64,000 nt of DNA, taken from contig AJFK01000199.1 in the NCBI GenBank assembly GCA_000467715.1, forward strand, positions 115,262 through 179,261, written 5' to 3'. The notes below the pieces were generated by a model that was not told the origin of the DNA, ran no database searches, and worked only from the letters and a program-made list of their open reading frames with translations. The position numbers were made by a program, and so were the translations under genes. The stretch comes from Hysterium pulicare CBS 123377. Its lineage: Eukaryota; Ascomycota; Dothideomycetes; Hysteriales; Hysteriaceae. Positions 9,116-23,040 of this stretch are shown piece by piece (position 1 is the first letter of the stretch; each line of letters begins with the position of its first letter).

Positions 9116-11832
9116 ATGAACGTTGAGGAGCCTTTTCAATTGAAGCATACTAACGGTACGTGCCCGTCATCGTTCCTTGGTTAACATGTACTGATCTATG
9201 CCCCGTCACAGTCAGTCGCCCGCAGCTACAGCATTCAGAGTCCAAGCAGAGCATTACTGCTTCAGAGGACTATTACTCCCTCTCCGAAAAAGCCTCGAGC
9301 ACAAGCGATGATCGATCGAAGCTTACAGTCAACCGCTACTCTACACCACCGTCTCGTCGCAGGACCCCCGAACAGAGTCATGAACAACTGCAGTCAGAAC
9401 CTGCACATTCCTCTTTGAAAGGCGTTGGGAAAACAAGACAGTACCCCCAGTCTACATCGCAGGCTTCCAACGTCACTCGTACACCAATACCAGAGGAGGA
9501 CATTATCGAGCAGCGAGATAGCAAATTCTCGCAGCAAAGAGCTCACATGGACTCCGAATTACTCTCTACAACGCCCGGCATGGATGAGACTCCTTACATA
9601 CGGTTCGCTATTGACCAGCTCACTCGAGATGAGGAGGTGCGAGGATCGAGACAATACCCCGAAATCGCCCCCCATGAAGATTATCCTGTCGAGAGGATAG
9701 TGTCAGATGATGGGCTTGGATACATGGAGCAAGAACAAGAAAAGGAGCGGAGACTTGCCCGACCACCTCCTCCACGACCACCTAGGCGCGACCTACCGCA
9801 AAGTGCGGATCCAGCAGTTCGACCAGAAACCTTCATTCCCTTCCGACCCGCACAAGATTCACTACAACACCCTCCACTCGACTTCATACCCGGCATACTT
9901 CGGCCTCTTTGGCTGGGTATCTTCACCTTTCTCTGCCTGCTTATGCTCGCGGCGCTCATCGCCTCTGCTGTATATTCAAAACAACATCAGGGTCTTTGGA
10001 ACTACATATCCTTTGGCGACAGTCGATACTTCGTATTCGAATACTTACCACAGATGCTCGGCATCATCCTTCTGTTATGGCTCTTCCAAATCCAGACAGC
10101 GCTTCTGCGAATAATACCCTTCATTTCCCTGGCGTCCGAATCATCACATAGACGAACTGGAGCCGTCTTCCTCGAACTGTATCCCACGCAATTCATCCTT
10201 CCGAAATTCGAGCATTTCCGGGCTGGCCAGCCTCTTATTGGAACATGCTATATAATATTCTGGCTATTTTTGTGGACGATACCACTTCTTGCATCTTCTT
10301 TCAACGTTCGCTACTCCACAGACATGGGCGTCTGGAGGTGGATTGCAGTCCAGGGCATCATCTGGACTGTGATTGTTCTTTACATACTACTAATACTGGC
10401 TATAATTACCCTCGCTGGATTTCTTTTCCGAAAACAAACAGGGTTGAAGTGGGATCCAAGGTCTCTGGCTGACATTATTGCGCTTCTTGAACGATCGAAC
10501 ATCATGAACGATTACAGTGGTTCGGAAACATTTGAAAAGGTCGACTTTCAGCAACGACTGTTCAATCGCACCGATCGGCTTGGCTACTGGCACACCTCCC
10601 GCCGCCCGAACGATATCTTCTACGGCATCGGTGAGGAAGGAGGTGCCACGAGGAGGTATTCCATTGAACAAGGCAGGATCCGCGAGAAAGGCCCCGAGCA
10701 AGAGTATCCTGGACCAATGAGCCATTCAGGCAATCAACGTCCTGGCGATTTCTCCATTCGCATGGATATCCGCAGCCCGTCCGTCCGTCTCAAATATCTG
10801 CCATGGTATCTGAAAGATACGTACGTGATCGCATGGATCGTTATAGCCTTCGTTCTTCTCCTTGCTTTCCTCATCGTAAGCTTCATCAACAGCGCAGTTA
10901 AAGATGGCTTCCTCCCCCAAATACCCGCTCGTGCCAATTCAGCTGGCTTCTCAGCTTCTAACTTCCTCTATTCTTTCGTCCCTGCTTTCATTGGAACCGT
11001 CCTCTTCCTCGCACTTCTATCATTCGACTACAGCTTCCGCACGCTCCAACCTTACATCTCCCTCTCTACCGCCGGAGGTGCAACCGCCGAAAGCTCGCTC
11101 CTCGCAGACTATCCCTGCCGACTCCCACTCTCCATCACCTTATCCGCTCTAGGATCCCGCCACTACCAACTCGCCTACCTATCCCTCATGTCCCTCTTCT
11201 CGATCACGCTCCCTATCCTAGCCGGCGGCTGCTTCTGGACGCAATTCTACCCCAACAGCACCCAAGTGCGAGTCTCAGCCAACCTCCCAGGCTACTACGC
11301 CCTCTGCTTCTTCCTCGCACTCTACGCACTCTCCCTCCTTGTCCTTCTCCCCAATCGCCGCAGAGCAGCGCTTCCCCACCGCGCAGGCAGCCTAGCCGAA
11401 ATTATCAGCTGGGTCTACCAATCCCAAATCCTCGCCGACCGCGCCTTTAGCCGCCCGCAAACGAAACCCGAACTCGTGGCGCGGTTGATGGGGACGGCGT
11501 ATGTGGAACGTCCTTGGACGCGCTCGCTCACGAATATCATCAAGCCGTCTTCCAAGGATAATCTGCGCGACGAGGCGGGTAATACGGCCGCGGTTAGTGA
11601 GAAGGGTAATGGCTACGGCAAGGGGAAAGGGAGAGTGGTGGAGAGTAATGAGGAGAAAAGAATGAGCGTTTTGAATCCTGGCGCTATCAAATATGGATTC
11701 GGGATTCATGTTGGAAGAGATGGGTTGGAGCATTTAGGAATCGATCGCGTGAGGAGAGGTGGCGAGAGAAGTGGGAGAGAGTTAGTTATCTGGGAGGAGC
11801 AGAGGAGGAGGAGTTTTGCCGGGAGCGTGTGA
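9116..11832 (+). CDS. DUF3433-family multi-pass membrane protein
   Basis: Exon 1 (9116-9155, MNVEEPFQLKHTN) is joined to exon 2 (9212-11832) across a 56-nt intron with clean GTACGT and CACAG sites, giving 886 aa. Residues 1 to about 235 are polar and Ser/Pro/Arg-rich and probably cytosolic. Then follow two similar blocks of four hydrophobic helices each. Block one includes FTFLCLLMLAALIASAVYS and a QTALLRIIPFISLAS loop. Block two includes VIAWIVIAFVLLLAFLIV, FIGTVLFLALLSF and a TLQPYISLSTAGGA loop. The paired loops (LRIIPFISLA and LQPYISLS) followed by LYP or DYP are typical of DUF3433. Function is unknown; members are fungal-specific membrane proteins. The C-terminal 150 residues are basic and polar. 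Confidence 0.85.
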
Positions 11833-12814
11833 GGACCGACTGCCTGGTTCTCATCTTCTCGCTATTATGTTTTCTTATGACGTATTTGTGCAAAAGCGTA
11901 GAGCGTAGGGTGTAGGGCGTTGTTTTTTTCATGACTGGAAACGGGAAACGGGTTTATGATTTTATGGCAATGCCGCATATAGAGCGATGGCGTTTCCCTT
12001 TTCCTAAGGGTGGAATGTGGCACATATGGGAGATCAAAGAAGAGATGTGTACGCTTAATGTATGTGTGATATGAAAAACGAGGCCGATATCATAATGAAA
12101 ACACACTTGATCAACAAATTTTCTGGCTTCTTCTGATTTAAATGTATTAGTTGGATCTTATGAGTTGGATCTTATGGGTTGGGAAATTTAATAATGTTGC
12201 ATGTGGAATGAGATGATGGCGATGAATGAGATCGCAACATGATGCGAAAGACTCACGATAGCTCCCGGCGCATCTATTCTGGGGTTGGGAGGATAGTTCC
12301 TTCATTCGCGAGGGAGTGAGTACACACATACTAGTCAAGTTCAAAGTGTAGTAGATATTATACAGGACAGTGATGTTGCTTTTTTTGGTTTTATATACTT
12401 CGTGATCGTGCTAAACTACATGCCCATGTCGAAGTCAAAGCCAGATGAGAAAGCCTTAGAAGCATCACCCAGCCATGAACCATCTCAGTTTTTCTGAATT
12501 TCCTGAAAAAGCAAAACAAATCGTATGGATACCATGTCGCAGTGACCGCCGTCGCCAACTCCAGCAGGGCTGGAATGCGAGAAGGAGTCACCGAAGCATA
12601 ACACCTCAGAAGCCGCTGCCAAGAAAGTGAAATTAGGGCAGAACCTTGTGAGGGGTATCGAGCCATGTCATTATTCATGACCATAAGTTCGTGAGAAAAC
12701 AAATGCAGAGAAGGTGAGGACGCGCCTCGTCGACCTTAAAGGCAAGGACATGCCAAGATGGTAGATGGACATCTCAAACAGGGTTGAGATGACGGACCCA
12801 CAGTTGGAAGGCAA
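11833..12814. other. convergent 3' flanks, no gene seen
   Basis: Nearly 1 kb lies between the ends of the convergent DUF3433 gene and the helicase gene. It presumably holds both 3' untranslated regions. The ORFs inside it (for example 12391-12702 minus) show no domain and are treated as chance. Confidence 0.4.
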
Positions 12815-14857
<2,043 letters not shown>

Positions 14858-16800
14858 GATGTCGTTGAGAGTTGGTTGTGAGACAAAGTGAGTAGAAGTG
14901 GAGGCAGTTGAAAGAAGCCAAAAGTTGAGGTGGGTGTTAAAGTGGTGGAGAACAAGGTGAGGTTGAAATTGAGAGGTTGTTTATATGATGTGCGTCAACG
15001 ACGATTGCCAAGACAGCTGGGCTAGCACCGGAAAGGTCTAGCGGCAAAGGCAGCTATTATGGTGGGAAGGCGGAGATGACGTGAGGGTGGTGCTATGCTG
15101 AGGGCTTTGTCTGTGCGCAAGCTGGCCGCGATGTCCTCAGCAGTCTGCAGGGGCGGGGGTGAGCTTAAGGCGCACAAGGACTAGAAGACCAAGAGCTGCC
15201 AAGGCGATACAGGTGCTGTATCGTATCCCGAAAGGAGTACCGGTCTCTTCCATGTAGTCCTCGAGTGGGCTAGGTCCTGAAGTAGTAGTGGCTGTGGGAG
15301 GCTGCCCTGAGATGCCAGAGCGGGCTTAGAGCTCAACGCAGCAACGCGCAGGCTTCTCCAAGTCCGAGACCACACGGTAATTAGATCAAGGTGTGCATGC
15401 ATCATGTCTGCTGTTGACGAATTCCTGGTAAGACTATCGACTTCCACTGCCGTCTGGAGATCCTGCCCGTAGGCTAGAGCAAGCCCCATTCTATGACCTT
15501 TATTAGCCCGATTGATTCAACCAAGGATCCTCTAACACATACCGTCAACGATGTAGCGGAGAGTCTTAAAAGGCTGTTTGACTTACTGAGCTGATCCAAT
15601 GAATCCGTCTGGGTAGTATGAGCTCCTTCATGTCTCTAATGTCGCGCAATCAAATGGCCCCAGCGCTCAGCTGCATCAACCTTGCGATTTGATGTACCGC
15701 TTTCAAAGAGGATTAATTGCCGACAGCAGCAGGTCGGGCGGAACTCATGATTTACGAAATCAGACGGATGGACGGATGGAAACTAGTAATACAAGCTCTT
15801 CGAAAACCCGTAAATGGCCACGAACACTCTGAGAGGATTCCCTCGCATCCATATTTCTCTTTCTGGAAGTATGGTCTCTTTCTAAACTTGAAAGAGCTAC
15901 CATACGTTCGAAAGCCACCGGGTTCTACAAGCTGAAGGAAGACCCCTTTTTACAAAGAGAAGACAAATCTCCCTGTTCTAAGGAATGGGAGATGTAGGAA
16001 GTGCAGGAGAAGGAGCATAAAGGGGTAAATGGATGAGACAGAGGGAATGAGCACTCTTTGCTACGTTGGAAGCCTGCAGCGTTCACATCATGGCTTTGTG
16101 AGCGGTGGTCTTTATCAGGTCACTTGGTTCCATGTTTTTCTTGTAGACCATTGGCGGCACGATTTCAGGGTCTTTGGAGCATTACTTTCAGTTCGCACAT
16201 GTTACCAAGTTGAGCATTCGGGCTGTTGGGTCTTTTGTGAATATGGGAGGATGGGCACAGTGTCCAGGCGAACAGATAGTGTCTGAAATCCTTTATTTGT
16301 TTTGGATATGCGAGAGATGTGGTCAGAACAAGAATCCTTATGCCACAGGGCCGTGCCACGGATGGATGCATTAAGTTCGGAGTCTTGAGTTTTAACTGGT
16401 CCACATTTTCGTGCTGCCCCATAAATGTTCCGTGCATAAACTCTCGTATTACTCGTCCATTATTATTAGGGCCGATTTCTTATGACGAGGGGTAATTGCT
16501 GGTGGCCTCGGAATACATTGGACAACTTGATATTGCATTCAAAGCATCAAAGGCCTGTACAGAGCTCGTCCCGGTCGCTGAGTTACGCCCGCAGCTTCAT
16601 CGATGTTGCGCCTTTGCTTTCTCCTTTCCGAGAGCCACCGCGCAACGCGACTGCAACAACATCGACCCGACAACATAAACGACCCTGGATACTGACAGCG
16701 GGGCTACAATTCGATGCTGACTGAGCTGCGATGCCTGCTGAGTATGATATGGCGCTCTTTTGATCGACCTCACCGACCGCTCAATCGTGCCTTCGGATGC
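14858..16800. other. helicase 5' flank and gene-free sequence
   Basis: The first few hundred bases are the likely promoter and leader of the helicase, with a CAAC/CTTC-rich leader on the minus strand. An ATG ORF of 102 codons at 15181-15489 (minus) lacks any recognisable feature. Nothing else in this 1.9 kb could be supported as a gene. Confidence 0.35.
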
Positions 16801-16803
16801 CGA

Positions 16804-17600
16804 GATGGCGCAAGACGACCGCAGACGCACGTTGCCTTGCTTCAAGACAGCTAGAAAGTCCGGGAACGCAAGCAGGACCATAATGAGGAGGACTACATCG
16901 GATGGGAGTCTTTCACAGTCATGATCTGGAGACGATATCGAACATCAGCCGCCGCTTGCTATAGCAGCGATCCTGCTACGCGTTAAGGCTTCGGCGGGAG
17001 GACAGAAAGAACCACGAGCATGGAGTATCGGCAGCACACACCATGAAGCCTTCAGAGGATGGGTCTCAGCTGGTAAGAGACCTGATAAACACTCCGCGAT
17101 CCTAGCTTCTGATCATCGGCTTTGATAGCTTTTCGAACGTCTCCCACCACAGCCTCCCGCACGGCGGTGCCCTTACCTCACCCCCGACGAAGCGTACGAA
17201 AATCACCCTCCGGGCCCCAATAAACATATTGAAATACAGAATGAGGAAGCTTCGTAGGTCTTGGTGGAGGCCTTCTTGCCCGAAACGCTGGCGCTCCTGC
17301 CCCCGACGGAGCCGACCCACTCCTGCGATTCGATGACGCAAAAGTCGATCGTAACATCTACACCTTCATGTCTGAGATCGCTGGCATGCTTCGCGCAGGT
17401 TTCCCGGCCGCAAATATCCGAAAACCACTCGTGGCTATGTATCCGCACGGCGCACAGCCGTTCACAAAGGTAGCAGCGACAAACTTCATGCATGAAGATG
17501 CCGCATGGAAACTCTGGAACTGTTTGTTGATAGCGTATGGATCATCTCCATCAAGCATCTGTAGAAGGCGCTGACATGCATAAGATAGCAACGGCCCGCC
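16804..17600 (+). pseudogene. possible degraded gene remnant A
   Basis: Protein-like stretches appear in alternating plus frames with intervening stops: MAQDDRRRTLPCFKTARKSG from 16804, EEDYIGWESFTVMIWRRYR in the next frame, and near 17330-17570 a frame reading FMSEIAGMLRAGFPAANIR followed by KPLVAMYPHGAQPFTKVAA and NFMHEDAAWKLWNCLLIAYG. The last segment has the amphipathic rhythm of a real protein. No single open model spans them, so I call it a remnant of unknown family. It could also be chance. Confidence 0.25.
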
Positions 17601-17869
17601 GAGCACACGAAGTGGCACCTTGCAAGGCCGCTGTTCGCCATACCAACCCACGGTAACAGTCTCACTCTGTACGATACCTCGGGAGCACCTCTTCGTTCCT
17701 TTTAGGCACTATGTAAAAGCCGTCGCCTCTACATCGATGTTTCGCTCGGCTCTCAGATTCATGCCCACCCCAAACTACGTCCAGCAAGGAGGGGAACTCT
17801 GTACGAATGGCATGGCCACACTAGATGGCCCAAGGAAATTCCTGCCATAACAAGTGACTGACAAGCATC

Positions 17870-18990
17870 GATAACTGTTGTGCGGTCTGCGGCCAGAATC
17901 TCCTTTCCGCCATCGAAGGAATGGAAACTGCTGTTGGAGAGCGCGCCAACTTTAAAGGGCATGGGAAATTACGAATTCAGCGAAGCGGGGACAAAGCTCT
18001 CACAGTAAGGGCTGCGCATATCAGCCTCCCTGTTTTTCGACCAACGTCCGGGCGCCAACAAGGTCAGACCATGGAAAAGATGGGCGGTCTCAGAGACAGC
18101 GGTACATCAAATCCTCTTCCATGGACAAAGCTAATCGTACTGGCAGGACTCCAATCAACATCTCTTAAACCTTGCTGGCCTTCGATTTTTCAACTTTCGA
18201 CGATAACCAGGATCTCTGGACTTGGACCCTCAGAGGAATGACCTGTCCCTGGACCCATGGATGCAATTGTTCTCCTCCAAGACCTTGGTCCAGGAGAACT
18301 ATTGATTAAGATTGGATCAACAACCGCCATTGGATAGTACTTTCGTGATGGCTACCAAGCTCCTGACATCGATATATGAAGAATGTCCAAGTCAGAGGGA
18401 CGTTTGTTGTGGAACACCCATCTGGCGGCAAAATCCGAAACTTTAAGCAAGCATGAGGATCTGTACAGACACCGAGAGATCGCCCATCATTTCATACGTT
18501 TCGGAAACCTGTGGCCAAGAATTCAAGATTTTGATCGACCACGCTGATCATTGCTGGATTCTCTGGCAACCCCGCTCTGGATCTTTGACTTCACTGCTGT
18601 CAATCAGAAGACAACATATATGTGCTTTTGCGCGGAAGATGTCTCGAGTCAAAAGAAAGACCAAATATCTGATAACGTCGGCTCTGCATTGCCATCATTT
18701 CGTCCAAGTCCTTTCCCTGACAGTTGCGAGAAAATATTCTCACATGTCTCAAGGAGAAGACAATCATCTCTCCTCGATATTTCAATTCATATCCGGTAAC
18801 TGGGACTGCGGTAAGGAGATTGTGAAACCCGAAGTCAGAAAAGGATGTCGGCCGAGCATATCTCCGATTCAGTCGATTGAGAGGCACATCGTCTCCAGCG
18901 TACTCCCTCTCTACCTTACGGGATTCCATGAGTGAGAGCCTCTCAATACGCCCCCTCGTTCGCCGTTGGATTGTTGGTTTCATCAATCAA
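17870..18990 (+). pseudogene. possible degraded gene remnant B
   Basis: Broken plus-strand frames give protein-like pieces: LKGMGNYEFSEAGTKL near 17950, FDFSTFDDNQDLWTWTLRGM near 18185, MKNVQVRGTFVVEHPSGG near 18377, and HADHCWILWQPRSGSLTSL near 18540. The last resembles a W-rich segment frequent in uncharacterised ascomycete proteins. Many stops and frame changes separate them. I read this as a dead gene, with low confidence and no family name. Confidence 0.25.
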
Positions 18991-18999
18991 TGTTGTGGT

Positions 19000-20125
19000 T
19001 CTCATCTCGATTCCAACTTTTCACGAACCCTGGCCTTATCCAAGCTCTTTTAATACAGCGGTTCAAATAGGACCCAAGGGGATTATTGAACCGGAGCTCG
19101 ACACTTGCTTGTTCGTCTCGACCAATGACCTGATTGAGTGAGAGTACGCGGCCTGATCACTGGGGATCATCTTACCGTCACCTTGTACGTGGACGTAATG
19201 TTCTCTGTCATGGCTCCCATGGAGAGTTGTCATAGCTTCCGTCGCCGTATCGGGAGAGAATATCCTTCCATTCTCCTACCAACCGGTCACATCGCGTCAG
19301 GAGACTTGCGTAAATTATCCAGATTGTGTCTGAAGTGTAGAGTTTCTTGCCCGAGTCCCAGACATGCTTTCTTCAGGTCCTCGAGTTTGTCTTTCCAAGT
19401 GGAGCTCCAACAAGTGTTCCGTATGAAGCGTCCATTCTTTCCAACCAGGACCATTATACCATAATGTGTGGTCTGCTCTGCGGTCGTCTCGATGGTTTCG
19501 CGCTTTCGTCAATGGCTTCGTAGGCATGCGTTTTTCATTCGGGGAGGTATCAGGCTCCTAGGTTTCACGGTTACCATCAAAGCACTTCTGTGAAGAACAC
19601 CGGGGGTTTAGGCCTTGGCCGTCTCCTAACTCCCTCTGATGCGCCCAGCGCTTCCCATGGCACGATGGTCTTCCCAACCTGCCTCGCTCAGTGTTCGTCT
19701 TCTAAGATGGGCTGTGGGTTCATCGCTCTGGTCGGCTCGGGCTCCCCAGGACAGCGAGAGGTCTTCTCGTAGCCGTGAAAAGATTCACAAATCAGGAAAG
19801 CCGATGGAATGTCGACTACGGACTGGTATTGCCTCCGGATTCGGCCAGAACTTCGATCAGCTTCCCATTTCCTGGGGTTGTTATTGATCCGAGACGTCGC
19901 TCTGGCGTCGCTCAGGTCGCAGCATTTTTCGCATACCGCCGTCGGCTCACTCTGTATTGTTTGCCGCGATTTGTGTACTTGGCCGCCGAATCCGCGATGA
20001 GAGGCTGGTTTCTTTGCTTGCCTTGCTAGTTCTGACCAATTGGTTGCTAGCCCCGCTGTGTAGAACTCCAAAGATTGGTCGAACCTGCCGTAGGCGTCTC
20101 CGATAGCCCGGGGACTTAAGATATC
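19000..20125. other. gene-free sequence
   Basis: Only short overlapping ORFs on both strands occur here, none with a domain or splice logic. GC content is similar to genic DNA, unlike the AT-rich island at 26-28 kb, so simple RIP does not explain it. Confidence 0.3.
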
Positions 20126-20143
20126 GTGCTTCAATCATGGTTG

Positions 20144-20900
20144 TCGTGGTTGGGTATTCGATTCGCCGCCGACCGGCTTCGGCGACCTCTATTCTTCTAC
20201 GTCAATGAAGGAGGGGGGAGAACTTGCCATGGAAGAAGACCCTGTAATCCACACTCCACAATAACCTGTAGTTACCCGCTGCTGGATCTGTCCGAGTTAT
20301 TGCGCTGCGATTTTGGATCTGGTGGTTGGGTAGTCGTGTCGTCTCCGACGCGATTCGGGAACCGCTCTTCAGCTTCATCAAAGGAGAGGGAAAAGGACTT
20401 GCCATGGATGAGGTGCTTGTAGTTACCACACCAGAGTGTCTATGCTGCTCGCTGCCAGTTCTCTCTCGAGAGTGTTGGTCGGCATATCGTCTTTGCGCCA
20501 GCAAGGTGTGCGATTGCTTTGTGCTGCACTCTGGCTCGCCTGTTTCGCCGAGTTACCAAGTTGCAGGAAGGGGACACTCAACTGAAGGGCCAACCGTTCT
20601 CCTAGCCCTAATCTCTGCCGAAGGGGTCACGGCCGCGCTTTGCTGTTCATTTGAAGGCCCCATTTGCGTACTTGTTTGTGCGAAGCTTGAGATGTGTTGC
20701 CGAGTGATCGAGCCTCATGAAAGGGACAGTCGACTGCAGAGTCAAGGGCTCCCTCCAAAGTTCTTGTAAAGGGATTACGACCGCGCTTCGCTGCTCATTC
20801 ATGCCGCTTCAAAGGTGCATTTGCGTAGCTGTGTGTGCGGAGTTCGAAGTAGTGGTGGTTGTTCTCGCTCGCCTCTCCCCTGGAGAAGAAGACACTCTAT
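20144..20900. repeat. diverged tandem duplications
   Basis: Two pairs of related blocks are visible. In the first, ACTTGCCATGGAAGAAG at about 20222 recurs as ACTTGCCATGGATGAGG about 175 bp later, each preceded by a GGTTGGGTA segment and followed by a TGTAGTTACC segment. In the second, GGGGTCACGGCCGCGCTTTG at 20623 recurs as GGGATTACGACCGCGCTTCG at 20771, followed in both by a matching CATTTGCGTA...TGTGCG stretch. The unit length is roughly 150-175 bp and the copies are heavily diverged, many differences being transitions. No coding function is evident. Confidence 0.5.
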
Positions 20901-21849
20901 GCCAGAGCCACGCAATCAATTTCGGCCACAATAAAACCATTCCATTCGCATGGCACCAATGGGCTTCCTCTCTGCTAGAAGCCCTTGGTTATCGCGTAGT
21001 GGGGATTGTTGTCTGGTCGGCTCCCCTCCGTGTTCCCAAGGAGGCCGCAAAGTCATGGATTGCCTTTATCATCACGCAACACCGAATGCACTTCACAACA
21101 TTATGCCGAGGACTTTCTGGTGATAAAGAATACCTTGCGGAAGCCAAGATGCAGGAGCTGAAGCCCTCCTTGCTACTTGTGCATGTTGTGCTGGTGGTGT
21201 GATTGAATTCATAGGCTGCCCGTCACAGATGGTCACTCCGCCCTCCCAAGACTTGGTGATAGATTCCTATCCTAATAATAAGGAAACAAAACCACAACGC
21301 ATTGATTAACAGCCACTCTTCCTTCTGCAACGCCTCACTGCTGTCCAAAAAGATGGACCAATGCCAGAGGAATTTTTGCCCGCTGAGTATGCATTTTTTG
21401 GCCTCCTAAGTCCATACTTCTCCTTATTGATCCCTTCTTCGTGACCAAAAAGGACAGGGCCTGATTCGAACCTGAGGGCTTCTTGAATTCGGCAAAAAAA
21501 GACTCCTATCTGAGCTTCGATAGGCGAGACAACTCAGTTACGAGTTCGTACTACTTTGGGGCTTCGATTGGGATGAACTAATGAAATGTTTACCTACTGT
21601 TTTACCCACTAATCCAACCCCTCTGCTCCGTTTGAGCATTGAAAGTGGTGGTGAAATAAATAATATATATAGGTTGAGAAAGGGTCGCCCCACTTTATTT
21701 TGGTTGTGGGTGATACCACTCCAGCTCCCCGTTTGGCCCACGCCCGCTTCATTGCCACGCCAGTATTATTTGAGTACTGCAGGCTTCCCTTTGCCTTTCA
21801 GCTTATTTCCAAGGATTGCGCGATGCGACCAAGTATTGCACTGGCATGG

Positions 21850-22148
21850 GCGTCTGGTATCTACTCGAGAAACATCTATATGTTGGGAAATGCATGCACG
21901 CTTTATCTCCTACTTTGGTTTTACGCAGGTATTGCACAGCGGAATCTCTATGAGCTCTGCACCATTTACCACATTTCCTAGGGAGTCGGCAACAGGAAGG
22001 CATCTGGCATACGCTGGAGAAACATCTACATGTTTGGGGAACGCGTGCACGTTATCTCATTTTGGGTTCTGCGCAGGTACTATACAGCAAAAACTCTGCA
22101 CGGTTTCCGCCATCTACCGCTTTTCCTAGTGATTCGGTAACAGGAAGG
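21850..22148. repeat. two-copy tandem repeat, 150-bp unit
   Basis: Unit one (21850-21999) and unit two (22000-22148) align along their whole length. Shared anchors in order are GTCTGG/ATCTGG, GAGAAACATCTA, TGCACG, GCAGGTA, CTCTGCAC, TTTCCTAG and CGGCAACAGGAAGG/CGGTAACAGGAAGG. Differences are mostly substitutions, with a transition bias, plus one or two single-base indels. Neither unit is coding in an obvious frame. Confidence 0.7.
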
Positions 22149-23040
22149 CAAGATCCTATGCACGCTACACATTGTCGATTGCACTAAAAGTTTCCCCGTT
22201 TAGAATGAAGATCTCAAATAGAGTAGGTACAGTACTCGAGCTAATTCGGTAACTCAATGTCATGGTTTAAGGCATGCAATTGATATCCCCAAACCAAAGA
22301 TGTAACCAACTCTATACGAGTGACTCGACTTCCGCAGGGGATGCACTAATGTTAACAGGACATTCCCAGTACCGCACCGCTTTTGCGGCCTTCGTTACTG
22401 CACAATGGCTAGCCGCAAAGTCAATCACCGAGTACACCACTCGCAATATGGAAAACCATCAATATTTATCCACTCAGGGGCTATTCAGATCAAAGCTCAA
22501 GGGCTCGTGGGATTACCTAGATCTCTCGCATATCTTCATCTACATGTACATGCTTTTCGCTTGGCATTCAACGAGTTTCTCGAGCTGCAAGGCTTGGAGA
22601 GCGATGCAGCAAACAGGGACTCGGTCGAGGCATATTCTTGGCAGATTCTATATAGTTGAATATACTCATTTCTCGGCCAAATCGCATCCAGATCTTATGG
22701 TGATGGTATCGCGAAGACCAACTGAAGTTGGGACAAGATGTCGCCAATGTTTCCAATCGTCGGTCCAGACCCACATTGTCGTTCCCACGCTTGCAGGGTG
22801 GCATGCGCAACCGACGCAAACAATCAAAAGTCGGACCGCATGCTCAACTGCCACCTGCGCCCCAACGTCATCGGCTGCTTTGCTAGCTCTGTTGCTTCCT
22901 TGCTATTTGCGTTCACTATCGTGGCGTCTTCAGCTGCTCTTCGCTTACTCGACCATGCCCTGCTGCGATTCGTCCTTCTACCTCGACTCCTTCTCTCCCA
23001 CCTCTGCTCCCAACCTCCTCACCCTCTTACAGCTACCATC
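22149..23040 (+). promoter_or_regulatory. upstream region of the K+ channel gene
   Basis: About 900 bp precede the channel ATG. The last 150 bases are strongly pyrimidine-rich (for example CCTCCTCACCCTC), typical of a fungal leader. A 256-codon plus-strand ORF (22274-23044) fills most of it and its TGA overlaps the channel ATG as ATGA. It has no recognisable domain and is probably favoured by the CT-rich leader, but a uORF role cannot be excluded. Confidence 0.35.

Noticed and set aside
15181-15489. 102-codon ORF on the minus strand with an ATG start
   Set aside because: Isolated, no domain, no supporting splice structure; its length is within chance expectation for this window.
21440-21500. 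GGTTCGAATC on the minus strand, another tRNA B-box-like sequence
   Set aside because: The T-stem mispairs at the second position, and no cloverleaf could be drawn in the flanking 90 bases.
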